A stretch of 64,000 nucleotides of DNA from Paenibacillus nasutitermitis. Lineage in GTDB: Bacteria > Bacillota > Bacilli > Paenibacillales > Paenibacillaceae. The position numbers and the translations under genes are program-made. This document shows, piece by piece, positions 32,742-41,898 of this stretch. Every line of letters starts with the position of its first letter. Position 1 is the stretch's first letter. The notes below the pieces were generated by a model. That model was not told the DNA's origin and ran no database searches. It was given only the letters and a program-made list of their open reading frames with translations. The DNA is taken from positions 620,001 through 684,000 of the forward strand of contig NZ_BMHP01000003.1 in the NCBI RefSeq assembly GCF_014641075.1, given 5' to 3'.

Positions 32742-32940
32742 CTAAGCAGGAAATACCTCACTACAGCTCATTCCGTCATCTTTTTCCTGCCCTAAGCAGG
32801 AATTACCTTGCTGCCGCTCGATGTCCCGCTCAGACTGCCGCCTTCGGTATCTCTAAGCAGGAAATACCTCACTGCAGCTCGCTCCGCCATCCTTTTCCTG
32901 CTCTAAGCCGGTAAAACCTTGCTGCCGCTCCGAGCCAGCA
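32742..32940. repeat. 111-bp tandem repeat, two copies
   Basis: Two imperfect direct copies start at 32742 and 32853 (CTAAGCAGGAAATACCT), 111 bp apart. Each holds AGCAGGAAA and TTTTCCTGCT arms that can pair, plus a second module (CTTGCTGCCGCTC). The segment AAGCAGGAAATACC...CTGCAGC (32855-32880) matches 21 of 26 positions of the array near 44.1 kb, in opposite orientation. The whole gap 32444-33106 has no supported gene. Confidence 0.75.
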
Positions 32941-33049
32941 GCAATTCACTTTGTTTTCGCACCGTGCAGAGCTCCCAGCGTGCGGTGTGGTGTTGCATGA
33001 CGGCTGTCGTCCGCATGTGCTTTCAACTGGTCCGGTGCTGCAGAATAAT

Positions 33050-33078
33050 AAAATCAGGGGCGAGCTTCGCTCACCCCC
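33050..33078 (-). terminator. Terminator of the YesS-like regulator gene
   Basis: Read on the minus strand, GGGGTGAGC pairs with GCTCGCCCC (one G-U) around a 3-nt loop, followed by TGATTTTATT. It lies about 30 nt after the stop of the regulator. Confidence 0.75.
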
Positions 33079-33106
33079 TTCATCGGTATTTATGAATGCT
33101 TCACCG

Positions 33107-35434
33107 CTACCCTTTCCTTGCCAACCGGTATTCGCCCGGGGTCATGCCAATATTTTTCTTGAACAGCTTGAAGAAGTTGCTTTCACTGCTGTAGCCGACT
33201 TTGTGCATGATCTCGAGTACGCTGTCCTCCCCCTGCTCCAGCAGCTGCATGGCTACCGAAAGTCTGACCTGGTTCATATAATCGGCCACCGACAGCGACT
33301 CGCTGCTGCGGAAATGCCTGCCCAGATAAGCCGGGGACATTTTCATAATGGCCGCAATACCCTGCAGACTCAAATTCGGGTCGGTATAATTCAGCTGTAT
33401 GATCTCTTTCACAGCATCCACCAGAAAACTCTGCTTGTCCGTTTTGACGTCATTGCGCTCATTGACCATCTCTTCCAGCACAAGCTCGATCTGCGACCTG
33501 ATATCCTCCAGCGTTTCCTGCTCCAGAATCTGGTTGGTGTACCGCTTCAGCTTGCTCATCACCGTCTGCACATGCTGAATGTTGAGCTCACGTATGGTCT
33601 GATGGATGACCACAACAATCTGCAGCACGGCAAAATCAATATGCTCGATATGGAGCCCTTTAACCCAGCCTATCCAATCGTCCAGCCTGGCTTTCATGGC
33701 AGCCAGATCATTGCTTCGGATGCTCTCCGCGAGCCGCCGATCCAGATCGAGCGGTATCGGTTCATTGGCTTCGGCCGCCTCCACTGCATAGAGGTCCGGG
33801 GTAATCATCGCCTGTTTGCCCAGAATCATCCGGTGCAGGGAATAAAACTGAAGCCGCTCATATTGTCCGGTCAGCTGCCTGTAATCGTTGAAGGGCTGGC
33901 CCGCTACTACGGTAAGCGTCAGCTTATAATAGCCGCTTACCGTGTCCTGAATCAGCTTTAACCGGTCTATCAGGCCGGGAGCGGGCTGCTCCTCTCCTTG
34001 CGGAAGACGGAGCAGAAGCACCAGATGGTCAGTTGCCATTTCCACTTCCGGGTCGGCATCATGGGAAGCGACAATCTCTTTCATGATGTTCGTTGCGGCG
34101 AATTTGACCAGCTTCTGCTCCAGCTCATTGCGGGAATCGCGGAATTTGACGTAGTCGTCAATCTTCAGCAGGCAGAGCACAAAGGTGGAGCCGGCATCCA
34201 GGCCGCGTTCCCGGCAGTAATCTTCATATTCGTCCCCCGAAATCCCCCTGCTGTCCAGCAACCAGCGCTTCAGGAAATAATGCCGCCGAACATCCCGGTT
34301 CGCTTCGCTGTCATGGCGCAGCACGCTCATTGTTGTCTGCATATCCTCATAGACGTAGGACAGATAACCCAGCTCATCCCTGCTGCCGCTCATCCGCTCA
34401 CGGTCCAGGGTAGGGGGAAGATTCAACTGATTCATCAGCCGCCCGACAGGCTTATACAGCTTCATAGAAGCGATTGCGGCGACAAGCAGCGAAATCACGA
34501 CAAACAGCAGCAAGGCAGCAAGCGAAAATGTGCCCAGGGCATTGATTTTTCCAAATACCGCATCATACGGCTGCACAATGACAATCTTCCAGCCGTTCAC
34601 TTTGGAGGTTAGATAATTGACGATTTGTTTGCCCTGTTCGGTTCTGGCAATAAAGGATCCCGAGGGAGCTTCGATATTGTGCAGCCTTCCATCAAGCTCT
34701 TCCATAATACTGTCATCCGGAGCCGCCTGTTCGCGGGGACTGAACGGCTTGCCTTGGGAGTCTACAATAAAAGCATAGCCGGACCCCGCATCGGTCAACT
34801 CGTTGATCATGCGGATGTTATCGAACATCCAGCTTGACTTTACATTCAGCATGAGCACACTCTGATTGGGTGTATAGTCGCCCGCGGAGCTATAGATCAG
34901 CAGCGACAGCACCGAGCCTTTGCCCGCTCCATCCTCTTCCGTCATAGGCAGCAGAGTCAGCTTGGGGAAGGTACGGTTTTCTGATAAAAACGCTTTCAGG
35001 ATGTTGTTGGACTCCTTCACCCCGCACGATATCGGCGATCGAAAGGCAGTTGAGTAATAACACTTGTTTGAGCTGTTATAAATAGCAATCGAGCTGAGAT
35101 AAGGGTTGGATATCAGAACCCGGTCCATTTTCTCCAGCTTGTTGTAGAACTGGAACATATCCAGCGAGGGGCTATTTAATAAGGAAATAATGTCGCGGTC
35201 GTTAAAGGTGGAAACGGTCAGGTTGGTGACCATTTCATTCAGATTGTCGATGTTGTAATTGATCTGACTGAGCACTTTGTTGTTGGACTGCTGCTGCAGC
35301 TCGAGCGCCGTATTGCGCGAGAAAATATACAGTACGCTGCAGAAGATCAGCAGCAGGGGCACGATAAGCAGGATCGTGGTATAGAAAATTCGTTTAAAGT
35401 AGTTTCGTGAACGGTAAAGCTCAATTAAACCCAT
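33107..35434 (-). CDS. Membrane-bound AraC-type regulator (YesS-like)
   Basis: A 775-residue one-component sensor. Helix 1 spans about residues 16-38, an extracellular sensing domain fills about 40-295, helix 2 is about 298-322, a long cytoplasmic linker follows, and paired AraC helix-turn-helix units close the protein (LSLQGIAAIMKMSPAYLGRHF, then SVLEIMHKVGYSSESNFFKLF). Such proteins sense extracellular oligosaccharides and activate nearby transport and degradation genes. Position upstream of the lplB-led operon on the same strand supports control of that operon. A GAGAGGGG site precedes the ATG. Confidence 0.88.
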   Translation of the reverse strand: MGLIELYRSRNYFKRIFYTTILLIVPLLLIFCSVLYIFSRNTALELQQQSNNKVLSQINYNIDNLNEMVTNLTVSTFNDRDIISLLNSPSLDMFQFYNKLEKMDRVLISNPYLSSIAIYNSSNKCYYSTAFRSPISCGVKESNNILKAFLSENRTFPKLTLLPMTEEDGAGKGSVLSLLIYSSAGDYTPNQSVLMLNVKSSWMFDNIRMINELTDAGSGYAFIVDSQGKPFSPREQAAPDDSIMEELDGRLHNIEAPSGSFIARTEQGKQIVNYLTSKVNGWKIVIVQPYDAVFGKINALGTFSLAALLLFVVISLLVAAIASMKLYKPVGRLMNQLNLPPTLDRERMSGSRDELGYLSYVYEDMQTTMSVLRHDSEANRDVRRHYFLKRWLLDSRGISGDEYEDYCRERGLDAGSTFVLCLLKIDDYVKFRDSRNELEQKLVKFAATNIMKEIVASHDADPEVEMATDHLVLLLRLPQGEEQPAPGLIDRLKLIQDTVSGYYKLTLTVVAGQPFNDYRQLTGQYERLQFYSLHRMILGKQAMITPDLYAVEAAEANEPIPLDLDRRLAESIRSNDLAAMKARLDDWIGWVKGLHIEHIDFAVLQIVVVIHQTIRELNIQHVQTVMSKLKRYTNQILEQETLEDIRSQIELVLEEMVNERNDVKTDKQSFLVDAVKEIIQLNYTDPNLSLQGIAAIMKMSPAYLGRHFRSSESLSVADYMNQVRLSVAMQLLEQGEDSVLEIMHKVGYSSESNFFKLFKKNIGMTPGEYRLARKG

Positions 35435-35605
35435 AGGGAACCCCTCTCCGCCAGCTATATCTTGCCGACATTATATCACGAAGGCAGATTGCGCTACGAG
35501 CGAATCCGAGCACCCTCGCAAAAGAAAACCGGGCCCGCGGGAAACCGTCTCCCCGCATGACCCGGCCCTTCTTCAAGATCAAACCAAACTCATTATCCGA
35601 AAACG

Positions 35606-37528
35606 CTACCTGCGGCTTGCAATCTCCTTCAGCAGCAGCTCCGTTAACTCCCCGGCACTCATGGACCCCATATCGCCTTCCCCGCGCCTGCGGACCGCCA
35701 CCGTACCGGCCTGTTTCTCCTGTTCCCCAAGCACCAGCATATACGGCACCTTCTCCAGCTGCGCTTCCCGGATCTTGTAACCCAGCTTCTCGCTTCGCAG
35801 ATCGGCCTGCGCACGGATGCCGGCCTTCTCCAGCAGCCGCTTGAGTTCCATCGCATAATCGGAGAACGGATCGGAAACAGGAAGCAGCTTGACCTGTACA
35901 GGTGCCAGCCAGAGCGGAAAAGCCCCGGCGTAATGCTCCGTGAGAATACCGATAAACCGGTCGATGGAGCCGTAAATAGCCCGGTGAATGACAACTGGAC
36001 GGAGCTTCTGGTTATGCTCGTCGACGTATTCCAGATCGAATTTCTCGGGCATCTGAAAATCCAGTTGGATCGTGGCGCACTGCCAGCTTCGTTTCAGCGC
36101 ATCCAGAATGTGAAAATCGATTTTCGGCCCATAGAATGCCCCGTCCCCTTCATTGAGCCTATAGGGGATGCCAAGGTCTTCGAGAACATTGCGCAGCGCC
36201 GTCTCCGCTTCCTCCCACAGTTCCGCCGATCCCATGGAGTCCTCCGGTCTTGTGGACAGCTCCAGCCTGTAATCGAATCCGAATACCGCATAGAACCGGT
36301 CAATCAGAGAAAGAACCGCGCTTATTTCCCCGGCAATCTGATCGGGCCGCACGAACAGATGTGCATCGTCCTGGCAGAACGTCCGTACCCGCATCATGCC
36401 GTTCAACGCGCCCGAATACTCGTGCCTGTGCACCTGTCCGAATTCAGACAGCCGGATCGGAAGCTCCCTGTAGGAGCGCAGCGCATTCTTGTAAATCAGC
36501 ATATGGCCGGGGCAGTTCATCGGCTTGAGCGCGAACCTGGTTTGATCCACCTCAGTAAAATACATATTCTCATGGTAATGGTCCCAGTGGCCGGATTCCT
36601 CCCACAGCCGCTGATTCATCATCAGCGGCGTACGCACCTCTTCATAGCCTTCCATCCGCTGGACCCCCCGCGAGAATTCCTCCAGCTCGTTCCGGATAAT
36701 CATCCCGTTCGGCAAATAAAACGGCATACCCGGCGCTTCCTCGGAGAACATGAACAGCTCAAGCTCCTTGCCCAGCTTCCGGTGATCGCGTTTCTTCGCT
36801 TCCTCAAGCCGGTGCAAATGCTCATCAAGCTCCGCTTTTTTCAGGAAAGCCGTTCCGTATACCCGCTGCATCACTTTACGGTTGGAGTCGCCGCGCCAAT
36901 AAGCTCCAGCCACACTCTGCAGCTTAAAGACACGGATCAGGCCGGTGGAGGGCAGATGCGGGCCCCGGCACAAATCGAAAAATTCGCCCTGGTCATAGAT
37001 CGAGATGACGGCATCCTCCGGCAAATCGCGAATCAGCTCCAGCTTATACGGATCCTCAAGCTCACCGAAAATACGCAGCGCTTCGGCCCGCGATACTTCC
37101 CGGCGGGTAATCGGCAGGTCCTCCTGCGCAATACGCTTCATCTCCGCCTCGATCGCGCCCAGATCATCGACAGAAAGCGGCTCCGCCAGATCCATATCGT
37201 AATAGAAGCCATCTTCGATGACCGGGCCGATTCCCAGCTTCACCGTATCCCGTCCATACAGCCGGGTGATGGCCTGGGCCATCAGATGGGCCGTGCTATG
37301 ACGGTATACAGCCAGACCTTCCTCGCTGGCCTGCGTAATAATGTCGAGCGAGCAGTCGGCGTTAATCGCCGTATTCAGATCAACCAAATGCCCGTCAATC
37401 CGGGCACATACGGCGCTTTTGCGCAAGCTTGAGCTTATCGCCTGGGCAATCTGCAGTGCCGTGGTTCCCTGCTCCACCTCTCTTATTTTTCCGTCCTGCA
37501 TCATCACTTGAATCTGCTGATTCGCCAT
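35606..37528 (-). CDS. thrS: Threonyl-tRNA synthetase
   Basis: Class II aminoacyl-tRNA synthetase that charges tRNA-Thr; 640 residues, full length. Domains in order: TGS (about 1-62), the editing domain with HSTAHLMAQ, the catalytic core with MNCPGHMLIYK and FCQDDAHLF, and the anticodon-binding domain from about 535. The start at 37528 follows AGGAGG by 9 nt. Expression is controlled by the T-box leader upstream. Bacilli may carry both thrS and thrZ; which paralogue this is cannot be decided from one copy. Confidence 0.97.
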   Translation of the reverse strand: MANQQIQVMMQDGKIREVEQGTTALQIAQAISSSLRKSAVCARIDGHLVDLNTAINADCSLDIITQASEEGLAVYRHSTAHLMAQAITRLYGRDTVKLGIGPVIEDGFYYDMDLAEPLSVDDLGAIEAEMKRIAQEDLPITRREVSRAEALRIFGELEDPYKLELIRDLPEDAVISIYDQGEFFDLCRGPHLPSTGLIRVFKLQSVAGAYWRGDSNRKVMQRVYGTAFLKKAELDEHLHRLEEAKKRDHRKLGKELELFMFSEEAPGMPFYLPNGMIIRNELEEFSRGVQRMEGYEEVRTPLMMNQRLWEESGHWDHYHENMYFTEVDQTRFALKPMNCPGHMLIYKNALRSYRELPIRLSEFGQVHRHEYSGALNGMMRVRTFCQDDAHLFVRPDQIAGEISAVLSLIDRFYAVFGFDYRLELSTRPEDSMGSAELWEEAETALRNVLEDLGIPYRLNEGDGAFYGPKIDFHILDALKRSWQCATIQLDFQMPEKFDLEYVDEHNQKLRPVVIHRAIYGSIDRFIGILTEHYAGAFPLWLAPVQVKLLPVSDPFSDYAMELKRLLEKAGIRAQADLRSEKLGYKIREAQLEKVPYMLVLGEQEKQAGTVAVRRRGEGDMGSMSAGELTELLLKEIASRR

Positions 37529-37573
37529 TTCCTTCGTCCTCCTTTTCATCAATTTTCTGTTATATGCGAACGC

Positions 37574-37886
37574 AAAAAAACGCCTCTATCCCTGGAAAGG
37601 GACGAGTGCGTTCAAGCTCGTGGTTCCACCCTCATTCGATCTGCCCCCATGGCTGCGATATGCGCAGCTTGATGGACAAGCAGGATCCTCATTGATGCAT
37701 CCGTTAACGGGGATGACGCGGTCTGATTTACTTTCGGCCGCTGCAAAAAGCATAAGCCGGGTTCAATAATACGGCTACAAAGGGGTAATTCCACATCCGG
37801 TCACCGGGGAGCTCTCAGCCTTGACTCCTTCTCTGGACAGTCCGTTACGTTGAACCATGTCTTTGATTATCGCCTCATATTCAATT
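37574..37886 (-). promoter_or_regulatory. T-box riboswitch leader of thrS
   Basis: The minus strand carries AGGGTGGAACCACG (37619-37632), the T-box sequence that pairs with the uncharged tRNA acceptor end region. Downstream a terminator stem (CGTCCCT...AGGGATAG with flanking AACGC/GCGTT) ends in T7 (37574-37580). Uncharged tRNA-Thr should stabilise the antiterminator and allow thrS transcription. A Thr codon ACC at 37784-37786 is a candidate specifier, but I did not fold Stem I. Confidence 0.92.
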
Positions 37887-37892
37887 TCCCAC

Positions 37893-37921
37893 AGTATAAA
37901 GAATAGATGCCATTCGGTCAA
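37893..37921 (-). promoter_or_regulatory. Sigma-A promoter of the thrS leader
   Basis: TTGACC (37916-37921) and TATACT (37893-37898), each 5 of 6 to consensus, are separated by exactly 17 nt on the minus strand. Transcription should start near 37886, giving a leader of about 360 nt before the thrS ATG. Confidence 0.75.
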
Positions 37922-37928
37922 GTCAGAC

Positions 37929-37967
37929 ATTCACGTTTGTGAGAATTCACGTTTGAAATTCACGTTT
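37929..37967. repeat. Three ATTCACGTTT direct repeats upstream of the thrS promoter
   Basis: ATTCACGTTT occurs at 37929-37938, 37945-37954 and 37958-37967; on the minus strand these are three AAACGTGAAT units ending 8 nt before the -35. Their function is unknown; a regulator site is possible. Nothing coding is supported from here to 38232. Confidence 0.6.
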
Positions 37968-38251
37968 AAATCCTTTCCCTTTGTTTTCCATATTTATTCT
38001 CGCATTCTCTTAGATCAAGCCAAGAAAAAATTCCATTTTTATCTTGTATTTATAGATTGTATTTCATATAATCAAATTGTTGTTTTTTGCCATATCATGG
38101 CGATTTTTGTCATGAGATCCGCTTAACCAATGAAACTGTTTTATGTTTTAAAAATAATCGGAGCAATTATTTTCAATTCTTTAGGCGTTAATCTTTATGG
38201 CCTGTAAACAAATCTATGATAGGAGGTTTATAATGATTAACCAAAGAAGCG

Positions 38252-38566
38252 TTGGGATGGCGTTTATCGTTAGTTACTTGCGGTATCTATGCCATCTACT
38301 GGTTTATCGTATTAACCGATGAAGTCGGCGAGCTGAGCGGAGACCCCTCGTTCACAGGCGGGAAACAATTCCTGCTGACTCTGGTCACCTGCGGAATTTG
38401 GAGTTTTATTTGGGCTTATCAGGTAGGCAAACATGTTGCGGAAGCACAATGGAAACGCGGGCTGATGGTATCCGATAATTCCGTTCTTTATCTGGTCCTC
38501 AATTGCTTTGGCCTGGGGATTGTCGTGTATGCCATGGTGCAAATCGATGTCAATAAAATGGTATAA
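38252..38566 (+). CDS. DUF4234 membrane protein, probable N-terminal frameshift
   Basis: Small membrane protein with helices around LVTCGIYAIYWFIV and LVTCGIWSFIWAYQVG and a C-terminal helix, matching DUF4234. The family normally starts with a MINQRxVGMA-like segment. Exactly that peptide is encoded from an ATG at 38233 behind AGGAGG, but one frame off from the rest, so the gene seems to have a small indel near 38268. The intact frame could only start at the TTG at 38252, which lacks a good site. Function of the family unknown. Confidence 0.65.
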   Translation: MGWRLSLVTCGIYAIYWFIVLTDEVGELSGDPSFTGGKQFLLTLVTCGIWSFIWAYQVGKHVAEAQWKRGLMVSDNSVLYLVLNCFGLGIVVYAMVQIDVNKMV

Positions 38567-38582
38567 GTTCGAGCTTCATCCC

Positions 38583-38957
38583 ATGAGGAATTCAAAGCTT
38601 GTCAGGGGCTGCCTGCTTGGCATGGGAGGTTTGTTCTACCTGAAGATATGGCTGCCGGTGACCAACATTCCGGTTCCCTGTGTATTTCATGAATTGACAG
38701 GGTTGTATTGTCCGGGATGCGGCATGACGAGGACTGCTCTTTCATTGTTGAATTTGGATGTCTATCAGGCTATCAGATATAACCTCCTGGCATTTCTAAT
38801 TCCGCCATTGTATATCGCTTACACGCTGGCAAACAAGAATCAAATGCGCTGGGCAAGCCGTTGGATGATGGCTGTCATGCTGACAGTGACCCTCATGTTC
38901 GGGCTGTTGAGAAACCTTCCGGCATTGGAGTGGCTGGCTCCGACGACATTACGTTAA
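38583..38957 (+). CDS. DUF2752 membrane protein
   Basis: A 124-residue membrane protein with three helices. The family signature is clear: LYCPGCGMTRTALSLLNLD, with the paired Cys residues, followed by a helix after an Asn. Its role is unknown. The ATG at 38583 lies 16 nt after the stop of the DUF4234 gene with no clear ribosome site, so it may depend on coupling to that gene. Confidence 0.8.
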   Translation: MRNSKLVRGCLLGMGGLFYLKIWLPVTNIPVPCVFHELTGLYCPGCGMTRTALSLLNLDVYQAIRYNLLAFLIPPLYIAYTLANKNQMRWASRWMMAVMLTVTLMFGLLRNLPALEWLAPTTLR

Positions 38958-39028
38958 ATAGCCAAATGACCATATGGCTTGAGCGAATTTATATGGATAG
39001 ACTATCGGACTCTGCACTTCTTGTTCGA

Positions 39029-39075
39029 GAATAAACAATCGGCTGCGGCAGCTGGTTGTTTATTCCTGTTTTATC
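39029..39075 (+). terminator. Terminator after the DUF2752 gene
   Basis: GAATAAACAA (39029-39038) pairs with TTGTTTATTC (39056-39065), with additional inner pairing, followed by CTGTTTTATC. Confidence 0.75.
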
Positions 39076-39148
39076 TTGATGAATAATGTCGAATCATGTT
39101 ACTGTTATAACCAATTGTACCTACAAAAAAAACGAAAGGTTGATCCTA

Positions 39149-40615
39149 TTGTCCCACTCCGATACCCTGCACAGAAGGAATAAACTGCTCGTCAACATCA
39201 TTTGGGGAATGCTTATCCTGGGCATCGCAGTCGACTTTCTTACCGGTGCGCCCTCAAGCTCCATTATTGTTCTGGTTATTGTAGGATCCATAACCTGCGG
39301 AATGGCCACTATTATGACATACAAGCGTTGGCTTTCCGACTATGTCATGTACTTCATACCACTCATTATTACGGTTTTAACGCTGCTATTAATCATTACG
39401 GGTCCGGTTATTACGACCTATTTTCTTATATTTGTTAATATGGGAATTATGACGTTGTACAGCAGCTTCCGGGCGCTCGCTTTTTCAACTCTATTAGGCA
39501 TTATCCTGAGCGTATACTTATTCATGAGTCCATATAAGGCGGAAATGTTCGGAGACAATGATCCGATTACGATTATGCTCTACTTAGCCTTAGTTGCGGC
39601 GCCGCTCCTGGCATCTTCCAAATTTAGCGAACGCCTGCAGATGGAAGCCGGGGCTCAAAGAGAAAATGCGATTACCGAAGGAAACCGCGCGCAAGCGATC
39701 GTGGACCGGATCTCCTCCTCCCTGGAGGTTCTCCATGCATTCAATGCCAATCTCAAACAGAATGTAACATCGACAAGCCTGATCTCGCAAGAAGTTACCG
39801 CTGCTTTCTCGGCTGTAACAGCCAGCATTGAGACACAGACGAGCAGCATATCGGATATCAGCGAATCCGTTCACTCCATTGAAGATACGGCTGCTTCCAT
39901 GGTTTCCCGGTCAACAAAGATGAGGCATGTATCCGAAAACTCCGTCAAATTGACGAAGAACGGAAGCGAAGAGGCACAGCGGCTTGAGCAAAAAATAGAG
40001 CATGCCCATGAAAACATTGATAACTCCGTCTTGTTGATGGAAGAGCTCGGCGAACAAAACAGCCGGATCAGCGAGATTGTAGCGACAATCAATCATATTT
40101 CCTCCCAAACCAACCTGTTGGCCCTTAATGCCGCTATCGAAGCCGCGCGGGCCGGTGAACATGGGAAAGGTTTTGCCGTCGTTTCCAATGAAATCCGGAA
40201 GCTGGCGGAAAGCTCCAGACAATCCACGGAGGAAATCGGAGAAATTCTGGAAAATATCCGTGTGAAAACCGGCCAGGCTGCCGAACAGATCAAGCTTGGA
40301 AAACAGAGCATTGTTGAAAGCCGCCACACGACCAAACACGTCACAGACGTGATGCATCATCTTTCGGGCGATTCCTTGAACGTTGAGGAGCAGGCTGCTC
40401 ATGTACAGCTTCTGGCTGATGATGTGCATCGGCAGTATACGAAAATAGCCGAAGAAATTGCAACCATCGCAACCACGACAGAAGAGAATATGGCTTCGGT
40501 TGAAGAAATGTCGGCCAGCATGACCACCCAGGATACCCGAATTACGCAAATCAAGGAAAGCTTCCTGCAGCTGGACGGACTCGCCCTTGATTTGAACAAA
40601 ATGACCCAGCGCTAG
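39149..40615 (+). CDS. Methyl-accepting chemotaxis protein with multi-helix membrane domain
   Basis: About 488 residues. The N-terminal third is a six-helix membrane domain with very short loops (about 15-180), unlike classic receptors with a large extracellular sensor. The rest is a coiled-coil signalling domain whose hairpin tip reads ISSQTNLLALNAAIEAARAG, the CheA/CheW contact. Start: a TTG at 39149 has GAAAGG 9 nt upstream, while the ATG at 39086 has none. It probably senses membrane state or a small lipophilic signal (inference). Confidence 0.87.
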   Translation: MSHSDTLHRRNKLLVNIIWGMLILGIAVDFLTGAPSSSIIVLVIVGSITCGMATIMTYKRWLSDYVMYFIPLIITVLTLLLIITGPVITTYFLIFVNMGIMTLYSSFRALAFSTLLGIILSVYLFMSPYKAEMFGDNDPITIMLYLALVAAPLLASSKFSERLQMEAGAQRENAITEGNRAQAIVDRISSSLEVLHAFNANLKQNVTSTSLISQEVTAAFSAVTASIETQTSSISDISESVHSIEDTAASMVSRSTKMRHVSENSVKLTKNGSEEAQRLEQKIEHAHENIDNSVLLMEELGEQNSRISEIVATINHISSQTNLLALNAAIEAARAGEHGKGFAVVSNEIRKLAESSRQSTEEIGEILENIRVKTGQAAEQIKLGKQSIVESRHTTKHVTDVMHHLSGDSLNVEEQAAHVQLLADDVHRQYTKIAEEIATIATTTEENMASVEEMSASMTTQDTRITQIKESFLQLDGLALDLNKMTQR

Positions 40616-40639
40616 TATAGGATTGGAATGAATAGGATA

Positions 40640-40667
40640 GCCTTCCTTCGCGGGAAGGTCTTTTTTT
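40640..40667 (+). terminator. Terminator after the chemoreceptor gene
   Basis: CCTTCC (40641-40646) and GGAAGG (40653-40658) flank a 6-nt loop and are followed by C and T7. Confidence 0.85.
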
Positions 40668-40771
40668 AATTTTCCCGCTGCCGGGTTACCCATACTACGC
40701 TTGCTTAACCGGACGATGCCTTCGATTCCTCATGTATGAATTACCCTGGAATAACCATTTGTACGGATCAG

Positions 40772-41716
40772 TTATAGCGAATTATGAAGCTGTAGCATCA
40801 AGCGCAGTTCTTTGGCCTGCGTATCCAACTGCCGGGCGGCTTCCCCTATGTTCAAAAATTCATCGGCCGCCTGCTGAATCCGCTGCTGGCTTTCCGTTAC
40901 AAAGATTTGCGAATATTTCGTCCCCTTAACCACCGCCTGCACCTGGGCAACGATCCCCTCGACATAACCATTCACTTCTTTGGTTGCTTCTTCGACCTGC
41001 CCGGCCAGTTTCTTCACTTCGGCGGCAACCACATTAAAGCCGCGCCCGTAATCGCCCGCATGTGCAGCTTCGATTGCCGCGTTCAGCGACAGAAGCTTCG
41101 TCTGCGAGGCGATGTCGCGGATGGTCCGGACGATGCCGCGAATCAAGCTGGTTTGATGATCGAGCAGTCCGAGAACCTCCATGTTTTGATTAGCCCGCTC
41201 GACTACCTTTCCGATAGCTGATTCGATCTCATGACTGCGCACCACGCCTTTGTTGGCACGGTCCAACAGCTCCTCGGACATGTCCGACAATTCGTCAGTA
41301 ATTTTAGAGGTCGCTTGCTCGCGGGCATTAATATCCGTTGCAACTTTCAGAATGGCATACACTTGTCCTTCCGCATTCCGGATGGGCATATATGTCGCCT
41401 CAAGCCAGATTGCACGCCCCTCCTTGGTCACTCTCAGTATTTTATCCTGAAAAGCCTTGCCGCTGCGCAAACCTTCCCACAGCTTGCGGTAGTCTGAATG
41501 GTCCGCAAATTCCTGCGTGCAAAATTGCCGATGCAGCATGCCCGGCATCTCGTCAGAGCGGTAGCCCATCGACCGTGCAAAATTATCGTTTGCCCATAAT
41601 ACATGTCCACGGGTATCAAATTCAATCATAGCCAGCGACTGCTCCATCGCCGTGAGAACCTCTCTCTGGTCCAGCACTTGGCTAGTCGGATATAACCCTA
41701 TCATCTCATCTCTCAT
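40772..41716 (-). CDS. Soluble PAS-chemoreceptor-like signalling protein
   Basis: A 314-residue cytoplasmic protein without membrane helices. A PAS domain spans about 22-130 (ALIEFDTRGHVLWANDNFARSMGY-like opening, closing PAC segment TYMPIRNAEGQVYAILKVATDI), and residues about 135-314 form a shortened receptor signalling coil with tip IASQTKLLSLNAAIEAAHAG. PAS may bind haem, flavin or a ligand; none can be assigned. AAGGGAG precedes the ATG. It is divergent from a CarH-like regulator, and a four half-site operator overlaps its promoter, so light or cobalamin control is probable. Confidence 0.87.
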   Translation of the reverse strand: MRDEMIGLYPTSQVLDQREVLTAMEQSLAMIEFDTRGHVLWANDNFARSMGYRSDEMPGMLHRQFCTQEFADHSDYRKLWEGLRSGKAFQDKILRVTKEGRAIWLEATYMPIRNAEGQVYAILKVATDINAREQATSKITDELSDMSEELLDRANKGVVRSHEIESAIGKVVERANQNMEVLGLLDHQTSLIRGIVRTIRDIASQTKLLSLNAAIEAAHAGDYGRGFNVVAAEVKKLAGQVEEATKEVNGYVEGIVAQVQAVVKGTKYSQIFVTESQQRIQQAADEFLNIGEAARQLDTQAKELRLMLQLHNSL

Positions 41717-41742
41717 GCAGAGGCTCCCTTTATCATCGCTCG

Positions 41743-41801
41743 TGTATAGTTCTTGTATAAGTTTATAACGAGATTATACAAATACTATACAATATATGCA
41801 A
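41743..41801 (-). promoter_or_regulatory. Promoter overlapped by a four half-site MerR/CarH-type operator
   Basis: Arms TGTATAGTTCTTGTATAA (41743-41760) and TTATACAAATACTATACA (41774-41791) are inverted, pairing at 16 of 18 positions, with a 13-nt spacer. Each arm holds two TATACA/TGTATA half-sites. The right arm covers the -10 and spacer of a minus-strand promoter: TTGCAT (41796-41801), 17 nt, TATAAT (41773-41778), about 55 nt before the PAS-receptor ATG. CarA/CarH regulators are known to use TnTACA half-sites. Confidence 0.65.
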
Positions 41802-41898
41802 GAATTTTCTAGTAAAAAGGATCCTATTCTCATATTTTCAATGAAATCATAGTGTTTTTGTATCGTTTATGTATAATTGTGACAAGGAGTGAGAAGTG

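Noticed and set aside
32589..32914. Small plus-strand frames in the repeat gap upstream of the sugar operon
   Set aside because: They translate the repeats in the gap, have no ribosome sites and no similarity I can see.
35933..37432. 499-residue plus-strand frame opposite thrS
   Set aside because: Antisense shadow of a strongly conserved synthetase gene, without a ribosome site or recognisable domain.
41872..41877. TATAAT as the -10 of the CarH-like gene
   Set aside because: It would place the transcript start on the ribosome site itself and has no matching -35, so the true promoter is unclear.
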